64,000 bases of DNA, taken from Chitinophaga sp. SYP-B3965. Lineage in GTDB: Bacteria > Bacteroidota > Bacteroidia > Chitinophagales > Chitinophagaceae. Position 1 is the first letter of the stretch, and each line of letters opens with the position of its first letter. Positions 26,533-36,106 of the stretch are shown here, in pieces. Made by a program: the position numbers and the translations under genes. Under the pieces are notes generated by a model that made no database searches, was not told where the DNA came from, and saw only the letters and a list, made by a program, of their open reading frames with translations. The stretch lies in contig NZ_WJFD01000008.1 in the NCBI RefSeq assembly GCF_009647655.1, positions 102,919 to 166,918 on the forward strand, written 5' to 3'.

Positions 26533-27891
26533 TCATAAAGGGTTCTGTTCGACGCCGGTCAGCTGGATCACATCTTCAGGAATGGGCATAGCATATCCCG
26601 GGTCATTAGGCGGCAATACATACGTTTTATTATTCACGACCCTTTTCAGTACAATATCTTCCCCTTCTTTGTTTAATCTTTTCACATCCATCCATCGCAA
26701 TCCCCGCATGATCAACTCCTTTCTCCGCTCAGCGAAAATGAGCCTCAAGGCTTCCCTGGGCGTATTCGCTACTAAAGGAACAAATGTGTTTATAACAAAT
26801 CGTTTTTCCAGCAACTTGTTTAGATCAGCCATCGCAGCAGGAATATTTTCTGCCCTGGCATAAGATTCAGCACGCATTAAATACACCTCATTAGTGGCCA
26901 GCCCGCTGAATAAAGCCACAGATCCTGCATAACTCCCTCTAAAGCCATAGCTATTGCTGCCATTACTCCTAAAGAGCATCTTCTTTCTCAGGTCATTCGG
27001 GCCAAATGATGCGTATAAGTTTGAATCTATCCTGGCGGTCATTGGATTTAACGGAGAAGTGATCAGCATACTTGATTCTGTAATGATTTCCTCATTACTA
27101 TATCTTGGTGCAAAAGGAAATGAAGTGGATGGGTTCTCCTGGAGAGAATTAAAATCCTTTAAGGTGCTTTTCATTTGTAAACTGAGATTTGCATAAGTGC
27201 CCATTTCAGGATACTTCCTCATAGAAAGATACGTACGGGCCAGTAACGCATAAGCAGCAGCTTTAGAAGGGCGTATGATATGTTTTGGCATTTCAGGTAA
27301 CAGGGCTGCCGCCATTTTCAGATCGCTGATGATCTGATCATATGTTTGCTTTAACGAAGCCCTTGTTGTTTTTATATTAGCATCCGGATCTAACCTCAAA
27401 GGAATACCCAGGTCTGTATCCGCTGTACGCTCATCATAAGCTGCCGCCCAAATGAAAGCCACCTGCAGGAAAGCCTGCCCTCTCAGAAAAAGCGCATGGC
27501 CTTTAAGATTATTCCAGTCTTCCTGGTCTCCCGGAACTCTGTCTACTTTATCAATATTAAATAATACATTATTTGCCCTGTTAACATTTACATAAGCATT
27601 TCCCCAGTCACCATTACTTCCCGCCTGAAATAAGTTACCCTTATCCCAGATGTACATCCGTTTGTCAAACTCGTTTAAAAGGTTCCAACTAGCATCCGCC
27701 AGGTAGTAGTCGTCCGCGCTCATTTCAGCAGCCCGGGGAATTTTTTGATTGATCAATGGTTCATTGTCCAGCAATGCCTGCAGATCTTTAATTTGATCAG
27801 GGGTCACTAATTTCTGGTCCGGCTTTTCGTTCAGGAATTTTTCACAACCAGTACCTAGTACCAGTAGCGCTAAAAATAGTAGACTTTTCAT
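26533..27891 (-). CDS. RagB/SusD-like outer-membrane lipoprotein, cassette 1
   Basis: A 452-residue SusD-family lipoprotein. The signal ends VLGTGC with Cys16 acylated, followed by EKFLNEKPDQ, the usual SusD opening. Further marks are SADDYYLADASWN, KGHALFLRGQAFLQVAFIWA and RPSKAAAYALLARTYLSM, and the C-terminal RRKELIMRGLRWMDVKRLN. It is closest within the window to the SusD at 39133, with which it shares gene order and segment-by-segment similarity, so the two transport modules are paralogous. It starts 3 bases after the susC stop. In this family some members (RagB) bind oligopeptides, which would fit the small secreted proteins nearby. Confidence 0.93.
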   Translation of the reverse strand: MKSLLFLALLVLGTGCEKFLNEKPDQKLVTPDQIKDLQALLDNEPLINQKIPRAAEMSADDYYLADASWNLLNEFDKRMYIWDKGNLFQAGSNGDWGNAYVNVNRANNVLFNIDKVDRVPGDQEDWNNLKGHALFLRGQAFLQVAFIWAAAYDERTADTDLGIPLRLDPDANIKTTRASLKQTYDQIISDLKMAAALLPEMPKHIIRPSKAAAYALLARTYLSMRKYPEMGTYANLSLQMKSTLKDFNSLQENPSTSFPFAPRYSNEEIITESSMLITSPLNPMTARIDSNLYASFGPNDLRKKMLFRSNGSNSYGFRGSYAGSVALFSGLATNEVYLMRAESYARAENIPAAMADLNKLLEKRFVINTFVPLVANTPREALRLIFAERRKELIMRGLRWMDVKRLNKEGEDIVLKRVVNNKTYVLPPNDPGYAMPIPEDVIQLTGVEQNPL

Positions 27892-27894
27892 CAG

Positions 27895-30800
27895 TTATTT
27901 TTTTGAAAAAGTAAAGTTGGCACCGAATGTTATACTGGGAGAAATACGTATACTCAGACTCTCAGGGTCTATTTTATCTTTATTCGCTCTCCACAGGATC
28001 CCCAGGTTATTGCCTATCACATAGGCTTCTATCTTTCCGAAAGACGAACCGAATAACCGGGGCCGGATTATTTGATAATTTAGATTCAGATTTTCAAGCC
28101 TGATATGATCACCTTTGGCTGCCTGATCACTATTCAGCATATTGAACCGGTCCCTGTCCTGCACGGCAAATTTCATGGAAGGTACTGTAGTGGTTCGTTC
28201 ATCCCCGGGCCTCTGCCATCGTTTGGAATAATCAGCATGCCCAACCATTAAATAACTGAGGCTTTCATAGTTAATAGATTCTTTCCGGAAATAATACCCC
28301 AGCTTATATGCTATCCTGACAGTGAGTGTAAAATGATTCCAGCTGATGGAATTACTCAGTGAGCCGGACCATTTAGGCAGCATCCTGCCGATATATACCA
28401 GTTCATTGAGTTTTGTACCACTGCCAAGTATCAGTGAATAATTCTTACTGGGTACTCCGTTTAAATATCCTCTGGGATCACCATAAGCGGGATCAAGCCC
28501 GGCAGATGGATAAGCGAAATAAGCATATGCAGGATATCCTTCCCGCCCAACTGCCATTCCTCCTGTAATAGACGCTGGGTCTAGTTTCCCGTTATCCTTT
28601 AGTTTAATGATCTTATCCTGATGCATGTTCACAATTAGATCCGAACACCATTTTACCTTTCCTTTAATATTAATGGAGCTAAGTACTATGTCTACTCCGT
28701 TTCCTGCCATTTTACCAATATTTTTGGTGGCAAGATCTCCTTGTCCGGCAGTAGGATCTATGCGGCTTTCGCCATACAGGTCCCTCATCCATTTTCTGTA
28801 AAATTCAAAACTGCCGAATAATCTGTTATTCTTCAAGCTGAAATCAATTCCTGTATTCAGCATGCTTACCTGCTCCCATCGGAGTTCCGAGTCAAAGAAA
28901 TTTTCTATCCTGGCATAGGGAGAATTTAAGGCTGCATTCTGGCCTTCATACCGGATGGTTGTTATCGCTACTTTCCTCGGATCCACATTACCATTTTGTC
29001 CGTAAGAAAAACGCCACTTCAAATAGGAAAGCCATCTATGGTCTGGTTCATTTAAAACAAGCCAGCTGAAACCGGACGACCATAAGGGTTTCCATTTTTC
29101 GTTTGTTTTCATCCCAAAGGTGTTGGTGGCATCCCTTCGCCCGCTGATGGAGAAAGTATACTTATCAATAAAGGTATAAGCGGCGTTTGCATAAATGGAA
29201 ACGAAGCGGATGTTCGTCTTGTTCAATAAAGAAGTACCGGGGATCCTTTCCTCTGTACCTGTAATAAGATGAGGATAGGGATTCATGAAATCCACCCCCG
29301 CATTGGAATATATCTCTTCATCAAACCCATAACTCCTGGAAGAATTTTCCTTCGTGAGTACCTCACTTATTTGTCCGCCAGTGATGGCAGCTATATTATG
29401 TTTCCCAAATGTCTTATTGAAATCTACCTGCCCCCGCGCATCACGGCTCAGCTGATTAATATTCATAATGTCCAATATGCCGCCCGGAGGAACCATGTAT
29501 TTTATGGTGTTCCTGGAATAGTCGATCAGGGAAAAACGGTTGATCATATCGCGGGTGTAGTAACTATGTTTATCCTGATGCAGGCTATTTTCCGTTCTTT
29601 GGTTTTGAAAACGGTATTTGGCAGACAAGGTCAATTCATTTGTGAGCCAATATTTCAAACCCAATTCTGTATTGATTTCCTGGATATTGGTTCTGTATAT
29701 GACATGCTTATAGTCCTCCAGCGGATAATACAGCCAATTCTGTAATTTGTCACCGCCCAGTGTATCTATAAACCCTTCCCGGTAACTGTTATAAGTATAT
29801 AAGGGTATCTGCTGCCCATCTTTATCAAGGAACGCTGTATAGATGGGTAATTGATCTGCCCTGAAACTCCCAAAAGCAGGCGCACCGCTTTTGCTATCAC
29901 TTTGTGTAAAAAATACATTGCTTGTAAAGTCCAGTTTCCCTACTTTATAGATATTGGAAAACCGCATCGTATATCTTTTGTAATTTTCTTTCAGCTCATT
30001 TTCGTTATTATCAAAGCCCCCTGAAAAACGCCAGGCATGGTCTTCCGTACCCTGGCTAACATTTATGGCATATTGCTGATTTACGGCATCCTGATAAAAA
30101 TACCGGTTAAAGTCATTTCGTACGTCTCTGTTCCTAAGCTGGTCTAATTGAGCTTTGGCCTCAGGTCCCGATATCTTTCCCTCCCTTTCCATTAACAATA
30201 TACTAACAGCCGGAGTGAGAGAGGCATATGCCGGGAACGGGATCCTGGCATCATAAAATTTATCCTTGAATAATTGTGTTTCCACATCTATCATATCACT
30301 TGCGGGCATCAGCTTTAGAGAGAACAGATCAGGCCTTTTAGTGACAGTAACATTGGTACTCAACGTTACATTAAAAGGTTGGTTGAAGCGGCCTTTCTTT
30401 GTATTGATCACTATCACACCATTCCCCGCTCTGGCTCCCCAAATAGAAGTGGCAGCGGCATCCTTTAGGATGGTGACATTTTCTACATCATTGGGATTTA
30501 TATTCCGCGGATCATCATTAAACTGGAAATCATCTAAAATGATCAAAGGTGGTGTAGGGCCGCTAAAAGTACTCAGCCCCCGGACCAAAAAACGATTCCC
30601 GGTAGGTTTAAGATGGGGAGGAATTGTTGTCAGCCCGCTTGCTATATACGGAAGGCGGCTTAAAACGTCCGTACCCGCCTGCTCATTGAACCGTCTGTTA
30701 TTGATTGTTGCGACAGAGCCCGTCGTGGTTTTTCTTGATATATTTTGATATCCTGTTAAAACATTAATATCCACACCGGGTAATTCCTCCGGTAGCGTAT

Positions 30801-31401
30801 TAAGGATGATCCGTGAATAGATCTGACCCGTCGGAATACTCACTAATTTAGATGCATACCCTATGGAAGAGACCTGCAAAGTATCATTACCAGGAACAGT
30901 CTTAAAGCTGAAGTAGCCGGTAGCACTGGCAGCCACTTTCTCCTTTCTTAAACTAACCGTTGCCCCAGGAATAGCGGTCCCATCCGCATTCATGACCCTT
31001 CCGGATAGTTTTTTGGATGGAATGGAATCCGGTGGCTTACTCCTGGAGGGTTTTTCTTGCATTATATTAGCTGGCTGCACCACATTACTCCTTTCAATTA
31101 TTACATTAAGACTGTCTTTATAAGACCATATAACCGCTTTTCCTGCAAAGATACGCTTCATGGCACCTTCAACAGTGACATTGATTAAAGGTTCCTTAAG
31201 CGTTTCATTGATGTTAAAGTCCTCTTCATTATAATGGAAATTAAGCAGGGTTTGCTTTCTAATGCTTCTAAACACCTCTGCAAAGGTCTGCCCGGCAGCA
31301 ACCATCTCTATTTTCTTGTCCTGCGGCTTCTGTGCAGATACTGGCATGAAATTCAAGAGAAAAACGATCAGGAAAAATACAAATTTGTAAAGTTTAGTCA
31401 T
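27895..31401 (-). CDS. SusC-like TonB-dependent transducer with STN domain, cassette 1
   Basis: About 1168 residues from the ATG at 31401. The longer frame to 31443 would place 14 residues of a leader hairpin before the signal peptide, so the inner start is preferred. Order: signal peptide ending PVSAQ, STN domain (about 35-100; MVAAGQTFAEVFRSIRKQT), carboxypeptidase-D-like domain (about 130-205; SGRVMNADGTAIPGATVSLR), plug (NVLTGYQNISRKTTTGSVAT ... GARAGNGVIVINTKKG), and barrel. An STN domain lets the transporter report ligand binding to FecR. The divergent sigma/FecR pair at 31661-33328 is the obvious partner. It is co-transcribed with susD and the toroid gene. Confidence 0.94.
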   Translation of the reverse strand: MTKLYKFVFFLIVFLLNFMPVSAQKPQDKKIEMVAAGQTFAEVFRSIRKQTLLNFHYNEEDFNINETLKEPLINVTVEGAMKRIFAGKAVIWSYKDSLNVIIERSNVVQPANIMQEKPSRSKPPDSIPSKKLSGRVMNADGTAIPGATVSLRKEKVAASATGYFSFKTVPGNDTLQVSSIGYASKLVSIPTGQIYSRIILNTLPEELPGVDINVLTGYQNISRKTTTGSVATINNRRFNEQAGTDVLSRLPYIASGLTTIPPHLKPTGNRFLVRGLSTFSGPTPPLIILDDFQFNDDPRNINPNDVENVTILKDAAATSIWGARAGNGVIVINTKKGRFNQPFNVTLSTNVTVTKRPDLFSLKLMPASDMIDVETQLFKDKFYDARIPFPAYASLTPAVSILLMEREGKISGPEAKAQLDQLRNRDVRNDFNRYFYQDAVNQQYAINVSQGTEDHAWRFSGGFDNNENELKENYKRYTMRFSNIYKVGKLDFTSNVFFTQSDSKSGAPAFGSFRADQLPIYTAFLDKDGQQIPLYTYNSYREGFIDTLGGDKLQNWLYYPLEDYKHVIYRTNIQEINTELGLKYWLTNELTLSAKYRFQNQRTENSLHQDKHSYYTRDMINRFSLIDYSRNTIKYMVPPGGILDIMNINQLSRDARGQVDFNKTFGKHNIAAITGGQISEVLTKENSSRSYGFDEEIYSNAGVDFMNPYPHLITGTEERIPGTSLLNKTNIRFVSIYANAAYTFIDKYTFSISGRRDATNTFGMKTNEKWKPLWSSGFSWLVLNEPDHRWLSYLKWRFSYGQNGNVDPRKVAITTIRYEGQNAALNSPYARIENFFDSELRWEQVSMLNTGIDFSLKNNRLFGSFEFYRKWMRDLYGESRIDPTAGQGDLATKNIGKMAGNGVDIVLSSINIKGKVKWCSDLIVNMHQDKIIKLKDNGKLDPASITGGMAVGREGYPAYAYFAYPSAGLDPAYGDPRGYLNGVPSKNYSLILGSGTKLNELVYIGRMLPKWSGSLSNSISWNHFTLTVRIAYKLGYYFRKESINYESLSYLMVGHADYSKRWQRPGDERTTTVPSMKFAVQDRDRFNMLNSDQAAKGDHIRLENLNLNYQIIRPRLFGSSFGKIEAYVIGNNLGILWRANKDKIDPESLSIRISPSITFGANFTFSKK

Positions 31402-31427
31402 TGATCCAGTTTGTGTATTATAAACCT

Positions 31428-31459
31428 CCCTCAAGCCGGACATCCATCCGGCCTGAGGG
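31428..31459 (-). promoter_or_regulatory. Leader hairpin upstream of susC, cassette 1
   Basis: A 13-base stem ccctcaagccgga / tccggcctgaggg with one mismatch and a 6-base loop, 27 bases before the chosen susC start. It has no T run, so a role in leader stability or translation control is likelier than termination. Confidence 0.5.
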
Positions 31460-31560
31460 CCTTAATAAAATCCCGGCACAACTCATTTGTCTTTTTAAAT
31501 TGGAAATCTAAATTGGATAGGCAATATCATTCAACTGTAAATAGTAAAAAAATAAAAAAC

Positions 31561-31579
31561 GTGACATTAATTTTCAATT
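31561..31579. promoter_or_regulatory. 19-base motif shared by the two susC/sigma divergent regions
   Basis: GTGACATTAATTTTCAATT is identical at 44383-44401, in the equivalent gap of cassette 2. It lies between the minus-strand susC and the plus-strand sigma gene, 160 bases upstream of the susC start. Reverse complement reading (ending TGTCAC) would suit an ECF-sigma-dependent promoter or operator for susC. Confidence 0.55.
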
Positions 31580-31660
31580 TATATTTTTTAGTCTTTGCAA
31601 ATAATTAACTAAAACTGCGGGATTTTCGAACCAATTTTAATAAAACATTCCCCACGCCCA

Positions 31661-32230
31661 ATGAAAAACATATCTGCCGACATAGATCTTTCGAACGCCG
31701 ACGATGAAACACTGCTGCATGAGATCGAAAAAGGAAATAAACCGGCTCATGATGAGATGTACCGCCGATTCTTCAGATTCCTTAAAATAGAAGCCTATTG
31801 CCAGTTAGAAGACATAGATAATGCGGAGAATGTGGTACAGGACGTATTTATGGAAATCCTTGAAAAACCGAGGATCAGGCATGGTATCCAGCTAAAGCGT
31901 CATCTGTTCAATAAAGTAGTACGACGCTGCCAATCTATCCTAAAGCAAAATGGGAAGGTCAGCTATCAGGATACTTCCGCGATTGGGCTCTATCATGATC
32001 CTAATGAAGATTACGATCGCAAAGATGTGCAGAAAAAGTTCGATTGCGCCATTAAACATATATCTATTACCAGCAGGGAAGCCTTCAGATTGCGGTGGAA
32101 AGAAAACAAGTCCCATAAAGAAATAGCTATAGCCCTGAATCTGTCCGTTGATGCCGCAAAAAAGAGGATCAGCCGTGGGAAAAAGGAGTTTTTCAATTAT
32201 CTGAGAGCATACCGCATATACCCAATTTAA
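31661..32230 (+). CDS. ECF RNA polymerase sigma factor (FecI-like), cassette 1
   Basis: A 189-residue ECF sigma with region 2 (DIDNAENVVQDVFMEIL) and region 4 (SREAFRLRWKENKSHKEIAIALNLSVDAAKKRIS). It is followed after 30 bases by a FecR-type anti-sigma gene and is divergent from an STN-type susC, the standard surface-signalling arrangement. It probably drives the susC-susD-toroid operon when the transporter is engaged by ligand. A paralogue with the same context is at 44771. Confidence 0.92.
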   Translation: MKNISADIDLSNADDETLLHEIEKGNKPAHDEMYRRFFRFLKIEAYCQLEDIDNAENVVQDVFMEILEKPRIRHGIQLKRHLFNKVVRRCQSILKQNGKVSYQDTSAIGLYHDPNEDYDRKDVQKKFDCAIKHISITSREAFRLRWKENKSHKEIAIALNLSVDAAKKRISRGKKEFFNYLRAYRIYPI

Positions 32231-32260
32231 CATCTACTCTTACTGCAACCTTGTATTTTT

Positions 32261-33328
32261 ATGAACGTACCACCTAATGAGCACCTCTCTCAACTTATTA
32301 CTGAAGAGATTTCCGGGATTATCAGTCAGGAAGACCAGCGTATTCTGGATAAAGCTAAAACAGATGATCCGAAAGTACATCGGCTCTGGAAAAAGAAAAA
32401 TGCTTCCATTAAGGAACAGCATGTACAAAACTGGATAAATAAACCTGCTGACCCGGCATCAGGCAAATCGGCTTCGAAGAATGGAAAAATCATCTGGTTA
32501 ATCCTGTTCGTAATAGTCATCACTGCCGGGTTGTATTTTTTAAATCTCCCATCTAAAAAAACAACTTACCTAACTAAGACCATTGAACTTCGCCTTCAAA
32601 ATGGATCAGTGATTGATCTGAGCCAGGAAGGAAAAGTAACCACAGGCAACATCACATTGAACAAACTAAAAGGATCATTGACTTATTCTCTGAACACAGA
32701 AATTTCAGAACGGGCAGAACTCTACGTTCCTGAAGGCCAGGTATATAAAGTAACATTACAGGACGGTACGGAGATATTCATAAATTCCGCTACAACAGTA
32801 AGTTTCCCCACCTCCTTCATGAATAGCAAAAACCGGGAAGTCACCATCAAAGGTGAAGCTTATTTAAATGTAGCGCAAGCCCCTAACCGTCCCTTTATTG
32901 TAAAAGCAGACAAAGTAACCGTGGAAGTACTGGGAACGGAATTCAATGTAAACAGTTATAAGGAAAAGCGGATAGAAGTCGCACTCGTGAATGGTAAGAT
33001 TCGGTTTAACGCAGGGAACAGGTCAGCTATATTACAACCAGGGGAGGTTGCAATAGATATGGAAAACGGCATACATACCAGAAAGTTTTATGCAAATGAT
33101 CTGCTGAGCTGGAGAAAAGGCCAATTTATTTTTGAAAATAAACCACTTGAAGAGTTAATAGAAGAGATCCATCGTGTGTTTGGACAGGAAGTAATCCTCG
33201 AAAATCCAGACATTGCTAACCGGCGTTGTTTTGGCACACTGTATAGAAATGATAGTATTCAGAAAAGCCTGGATTTCCTCAAGCTTAAATATTCTATTGA
33301 CTCGAACAACGTCGTTCATATTAAATAG
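32261..33328 (+). CDS. FecR-family anti-sigma factor, cassette 1
   Basis: 355 residues: a cytoplasmic N-terminal anti-sigma part (about 1-70), one transmembrane helix (about 75-94, IIWLILFVIVITAGLYF), a periplasmic FecR domain (VTLQDGTEIFINSATTVSFP ... GEAYLNVAQAP ... VLGTEFNVNSY) and a DUF4974 C-terminal domain ending NNVVHIK. The periplasmic part would contact the STN domain of the divergent SusC. The closest relative in the window is at 45396. Confidence 0.93.
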   Translation: MNVPPNEHLSQLITEEISGIISQEDQRILDKAKTDDPKVHRLWKKKNASIKEQHVQNWINKPADPASGKSASKNGKIIWLILFVIVITAGLYFLNLPSKKTTYLTKTIELRLQNGSVIDLSQEGKVTTGNITLNKLKGSLTYSLNTEISERAELYVPEGQVYKVTLQDGTEIFINSATTVSFPTSFMNSKNREVTIKGEAYLNVAQAPNRPFIVKADKVTVEVLGTEFNVNSYKEKRIEVALVNGKIRFNAGNRSAILQPGEVAIDMENGIHTRKFYANDLLSWRKGQFIFENKPLEELIEEIHRVFGQEVILENPDIANRRCFGTLYRNDSIQKSLDFLKLKYSIDSNNVVHIK

Positions 33329-33336
33329 ATCCATCT

Positions 33337-33379
33337 GAGTGGCAAAGCGAATTTGTTAATAAAATCCGTTTTGCCACTC
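33337..33379 (+). terminator. Terminator after fecR, cassette 1
   Basis: A 13-base stem gagtggcaaagcg / cgttttgccactc with one mismatch and a 17-base loop, followed by TATTAT. It begins 8 bases after the fecR stop. Confidence 0.7.
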
Positions 33380-33420
33380 TATTATCTGCCTTCATTAACA
33401 TTTATCCCCCCAAATAGCTA

Positions 33421-33633
33421 CCCAATTGTAGTAATACAACTACCCATTCCGTATTTGTTAGGATTCCTCCTGAGCCGCTGATCCCAACTGCAGTAATATT
33501 GCAGTATAATCGTTTAAATTTAAAACGTCGTCGCATATACGTATGGAACTAACGGGTATCTCTGAACGTCTGAAATGTTAAAAATTCTGCAACAACAATG
33601 GAAATATTTCAACTGCGGACATATTACAGTAGC
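33421..33633. promoter_or_regulatory. Three related imperfect dyads upstream of the cassette 2 regulators
   Basis: Similar blocks lie at 33421-33443 (around TTGTAGTAATACAA), 33483-33507 (CTGCAGTAATATTGCAG, a near-perfect dyad) and 33608-33633 (CTGCGGACATATTACAG). All begin with CAA-(C/T)-TG and end near (C/A)A-(C/G)-T-A. They lie in a 495-base gap without genes, 240-450 bases before the orphan sensor gene, and look like operators of one regulator. Confidence 0.4.
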
Positions 33634-33874
33634 ATTTCGCAATTTCGTACACGTTCAGTTTAATCCCAAAAATTTACCATGTTAACCTAAAAGAAAATTA
33701 AACCATTTAACTATGCGATTTATTTACATGTAATTTTAATTTATCCAAGGAAAACCATCCGGCGTTATTTATTGATTGGACCCATTGCGTGAGATTAGCT
33801 TAAAGACATGAGACACCCATTCCACAGATAGCAGATTCAGCCGGATCAACGATTACATTAAAAGGCCATTAGAC

Positions 33875-34345
33875 ATGTTATTCCAATTAAGTGAACAGAA
33901 TTTCCCTGATGCTATCCACACGTCCGTCATACCAGAAGCGTATGCCAGCATCGCCCTACCAGATCATACCGTGAATGCAACTATAGATGATTGCTGCACC
34001 CTCATTCACCAGTCTATAGAAGAGAACAATTATACCATCTGGGTGAATAATTTCTTCATACACAAACCCCTTGTGCTTTATGTGCTACCGGAGGAGCCTA
34101 CTTATTCCCTCTACTATAGTATGGAGAATACCGCCAGGTTCCTCATTTACGATAAAGTATCCGTCATAGCACCTGAAGGATTCAGTATCCTGGAGATGGC
34201 CCCCTGCTATCATTATGGGATCTTTACAAAAGGGGTATACAGGTCCCTCCACTTAACAGTTGATGCACGTAACAGGTCTATCCTGCAAAACCAGGATTAT
34301 GTGACGGCATTATTACGGGAACATTATTACGATATCGCTTTTTAG
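33875..34345 (+). CDS. Orphan AraC-type sensor domain (no HTH), cassette 2
   Basis: 156 residues, the same length as the cassette 1 protein at 24135 and similar throughout (YTIWVNNFFIHKPLVLYVLP; LLREHYYDIAF at the end). No helix-turn-helix is present. Here it is directly followed, 37 bases later, by a complete AraC regulator whose N-terminal half has the same type of beta-rich sensing fold. I infer that the two proteins bind each other or the same ligand. Confidence 0.75.
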   Translation: MLFQLSEQNFPDAIHTSVIPEAYASIALPDHTVNATIDDCCTLIHQSIEENNYTIWVNNFFIHKPLVLYVLPEEPTYSLYYSMENTARFLIYDKVSVIAPEGFSILEMAPCYHYGIFTKGVYRSLHLTVDARNRSILQNQDYVTALLREHYYDIAF

Positions 34346-34382
34346 ACATACGATTGTCCATTTATTTAACATTGTGGCATCC

Positions 34383-35330
34383 ATGAATATACTAATTGAA
34401 AATCCGGAACTGGAGGAGATAGTCATTCAGTCCAAAGTAGATCATGCTTTGCGTGCGCACCAGATAAGTCTTGCTACAGCACAAACCATTACAGGCCATT
34501 TTGGCCACATCCTTACACAGTACATTCCTTTCGATGACTTTACCGTGTGGCATCATATGCTGCACATTAAAAACACGGTAAAACTCTATGCCTGTCAAAG
34601 TGAAGACGGGCTTCCCATCATATTTGCACTGAAGGGATCTGTGCTCTCGGTTGAAAAATGCCATATCAGCGAAGGACAGTGCCTGATAGCAACGCCAAAC
34701 ATCTCCGAAGGCAAATACATTGAGCCTGGAGAGTATGAGTTTCTGCATGTAGATATTAAAGCTGGGTACCTCACCAGCCTGGCAGAAATATTCCCCGCAC
34801 TGAAGCAGGTGAATAACCCAAAAGTAGAGTACAGAGCAGTGATTCCTGTTAAAGCACTGCTACGGATCCATACCCTCTTAAAAAATGAAACGGGCGAAAT
34901 GACAGGGAAACTTATCATGGACTCCACCGTGAAGCAGATATTGCTTTATACCATTGAGGAATTATCCAAACAACGGGTAAATGGGGTGGTGCTTCCTTTA
35001 AAGGAAAAGCAAAAGTTGGAGGCGGTCAGGTCTTTTATCACCAATAACCTGGAAGGGAAATTGACCATTGAGCGATTAGGAAAACAGTTCGGCATTGCGC
35101 GCACCTCTTTGAAAGAGAATTTCAGGAAACTGTTTCATACCACCATACATTCTTATATAATAGATAGGAAAATTGAAATGGCGAAGTTGCTATTAGAGGA
35201 AGGAGAGACCATAACGGAGATCGCTGAACGCGTGGGATACCCTGATACGACTAACTTTGTGAGGGTATTCAAGAACCAGACTGGTCTTACACCTGCAACG
35301 TATAGAGAAAAGAAAACACGACCTAATTGA
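34383..35330 (+). CDS. AraC-family transcriptional regulator, cassette 2
   Basis: 315 residues from the ATG at 34383. This start gives MNILIENPEL, identical to the start of the paralogue at 57750. The N-terminal sensing domain spans about 1-150. The C-terminal AraC DNA-binding region has two HTH units (LTIERLGKQFGIARTSLKENF and ITEIAERVGYPDTTNFVRVF, followed by GLTPATYR). Directly downstream lie two copies of a conserved 65-base repeat that precede the MauE-like gene, the likely operators. It is proposed as an activator of the MauE-like/small-protein genes. Confidence 0.92.
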   Translation: MNILIENPELEEIVIQSKVDHALRAHQISLATAQTITGHFGHILTQYIPFDDFTVWHHMLHIKNTVKLYACQSEDGLPIIFALKGSVLSVEKCHISEGQCLIATPNISEGKYIEPGEYEFLHVDIKAGYLTSLAEIFPALKQVNNPKVEYRAVIPVKALLRIHTLLKNETGEMTGKLIMDSTVKQILLYTIEELSKQRVNGVVLPLKEKQKLEAVRSFITNNLEGKLTIERLGKQFGIARTSLKENFRKLFHTTIHSYIIDRKIEMAKLLLEEGETITEIAERVGYPDTTNFVRVFKNQTGLTPATYREKKTRPN

Positions 35331-35391
35331 TTATTATTATTTGTCCGATTTGATCAACAAATATCTCTTACGTTGATGGATATTTGAATGT
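35328..35391 (+). promoter_or_regulatory. AraC-linked repeat, copy A
   Basis: Starts in the AraC stop codon. It contains TTGTCCGATTTGATCA, and about 38 bases after TTGTCC the box GATATTTGAA, one base off the TAnnTTTG promoter consensus. Related copies are at 35505 and 58731. Confidence 0.6.
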
Positions 35392-35444
35392 AGACAATAA
35401 TAATTGCAAAACTAATTTTAAATGTTTCATTGACCTTGTATTAT

Positions 35445-35470
35445 CCTACATCTCCCAATGGAGCTGTAGG
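35445..35470 (+). terminator. Hairpin between the two AraC-linked repeats
   Basis: A stem cctaca-ctcc / ggag-tgtagg with a short loop is followed by TGTTT. It may end the AraC transcript or a transcript started at copy A. Confidence 0.5.
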
Positions 35471-35504
35471 TGTTTACAGGGTAAGCAAAAAAAGAACACC
35501 GGCC

Positions 35505-35571
35505 GAATTGATCATTTTTAATTGTCCGATTTGATTAGAAACATTTGATGCAGGTAAATGATATTTGAATT
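35505..35571 (+). promoter_or_regulatory. AraC-linked repeat, copy B (promoter of the MauE-like gene)
   Basis: Reads AATTGATCATT, then TTGTCCGATTTGATTA, then GATATTTGAA 80 bases before the MauE-like ATG at 35651. It is most like the copy at 58731, which precedes the third MauE-like gene. Conservation of both the TTGTC-G-A block and the -7-like box at fixed spacing indicates an activator site next to a promoter. Confidence 0.65.
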
Positions 35572-35650
35572 CGAAAAAGATACAGGTCAATTACAGCTTA
35601 ATCTCCAAAAAGAAATAACAAGACACATTGATCCATAATCTCACTTTGTT

Positions 35651-36106
35651 ATGAAGAGCAAAACTATTGTTGATATCCTAATTTCATTGTTTATCCTATT
35701 GTTTATATACACCGCTACCAGTAAGGTTCTCAATTGGGACGATACCGTAAAATCAATGCATAACCAGCCAATTAACAGATCACTGGCAGATGTACTCGTT
35801 TATGCTTTACCGATCTTAGAATTGGGCGTTATTGGCTTAATGCTTTTCAACAGAACAAAGCTGCTGGGGATCTATATATTCACAGGAATGATGCTCGCAT
35901 TTACAGGTTACGTAGCATTGGTGCTCACAAACTATTACGGGAGAGTTCCTTGTTCTTGTGGTGGAATTATCAAAGAAATGGGATGGAGAAGCCATCTTAC
36001 AATGAATATCACATTTGTTATCCTTGGATTAGTAGCCATATACTTAATAAAGAAAAAGGAACCCAAATACTTTGTTCCGAATAAGAATATGATTGTTGCT
36101 GAATAA
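35651..36106 (+). CDS. MauE/DoxX-like membrane redox protein, cassette 2
   Basis: A 151-residue four-helix membrane protein. CSCGG at residues 101-105 matches the paralogues at 24632 and 58983 in exact position. Further shared features are IYTA-S-K-V near residue 20 and an ELG-containing second helix. It is expected to pass electrons between periplasmic thiols and the membrane. It is followed by three small secreted proteins (36254-37287) and faces a TlpA-type thioredoxin (37332) that could complete a MauD/MauE-like pair. Confidence 0.9.
   Translation: MKSKTIVDILISLFILLFIYTATSKVLNWDDTVKSMHNQPINRSLADVLVYALPILELGVIGLMLFNRTKLLGIYIFTGMMLAFTGYVALVLTNYYGRVPCSCGGIIKEMGWRSHLTMNITFVILGLVAIYLIKKKEPKYFVPNKNMIVAE

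Noticed and set aside
35328..35571. CRISPR-like repeats after the AraC gene
   Set aside because: Only two copies, imperfect, about 180 bases apart and each containing a promoter-like box; no spacer structure and no cas genes.
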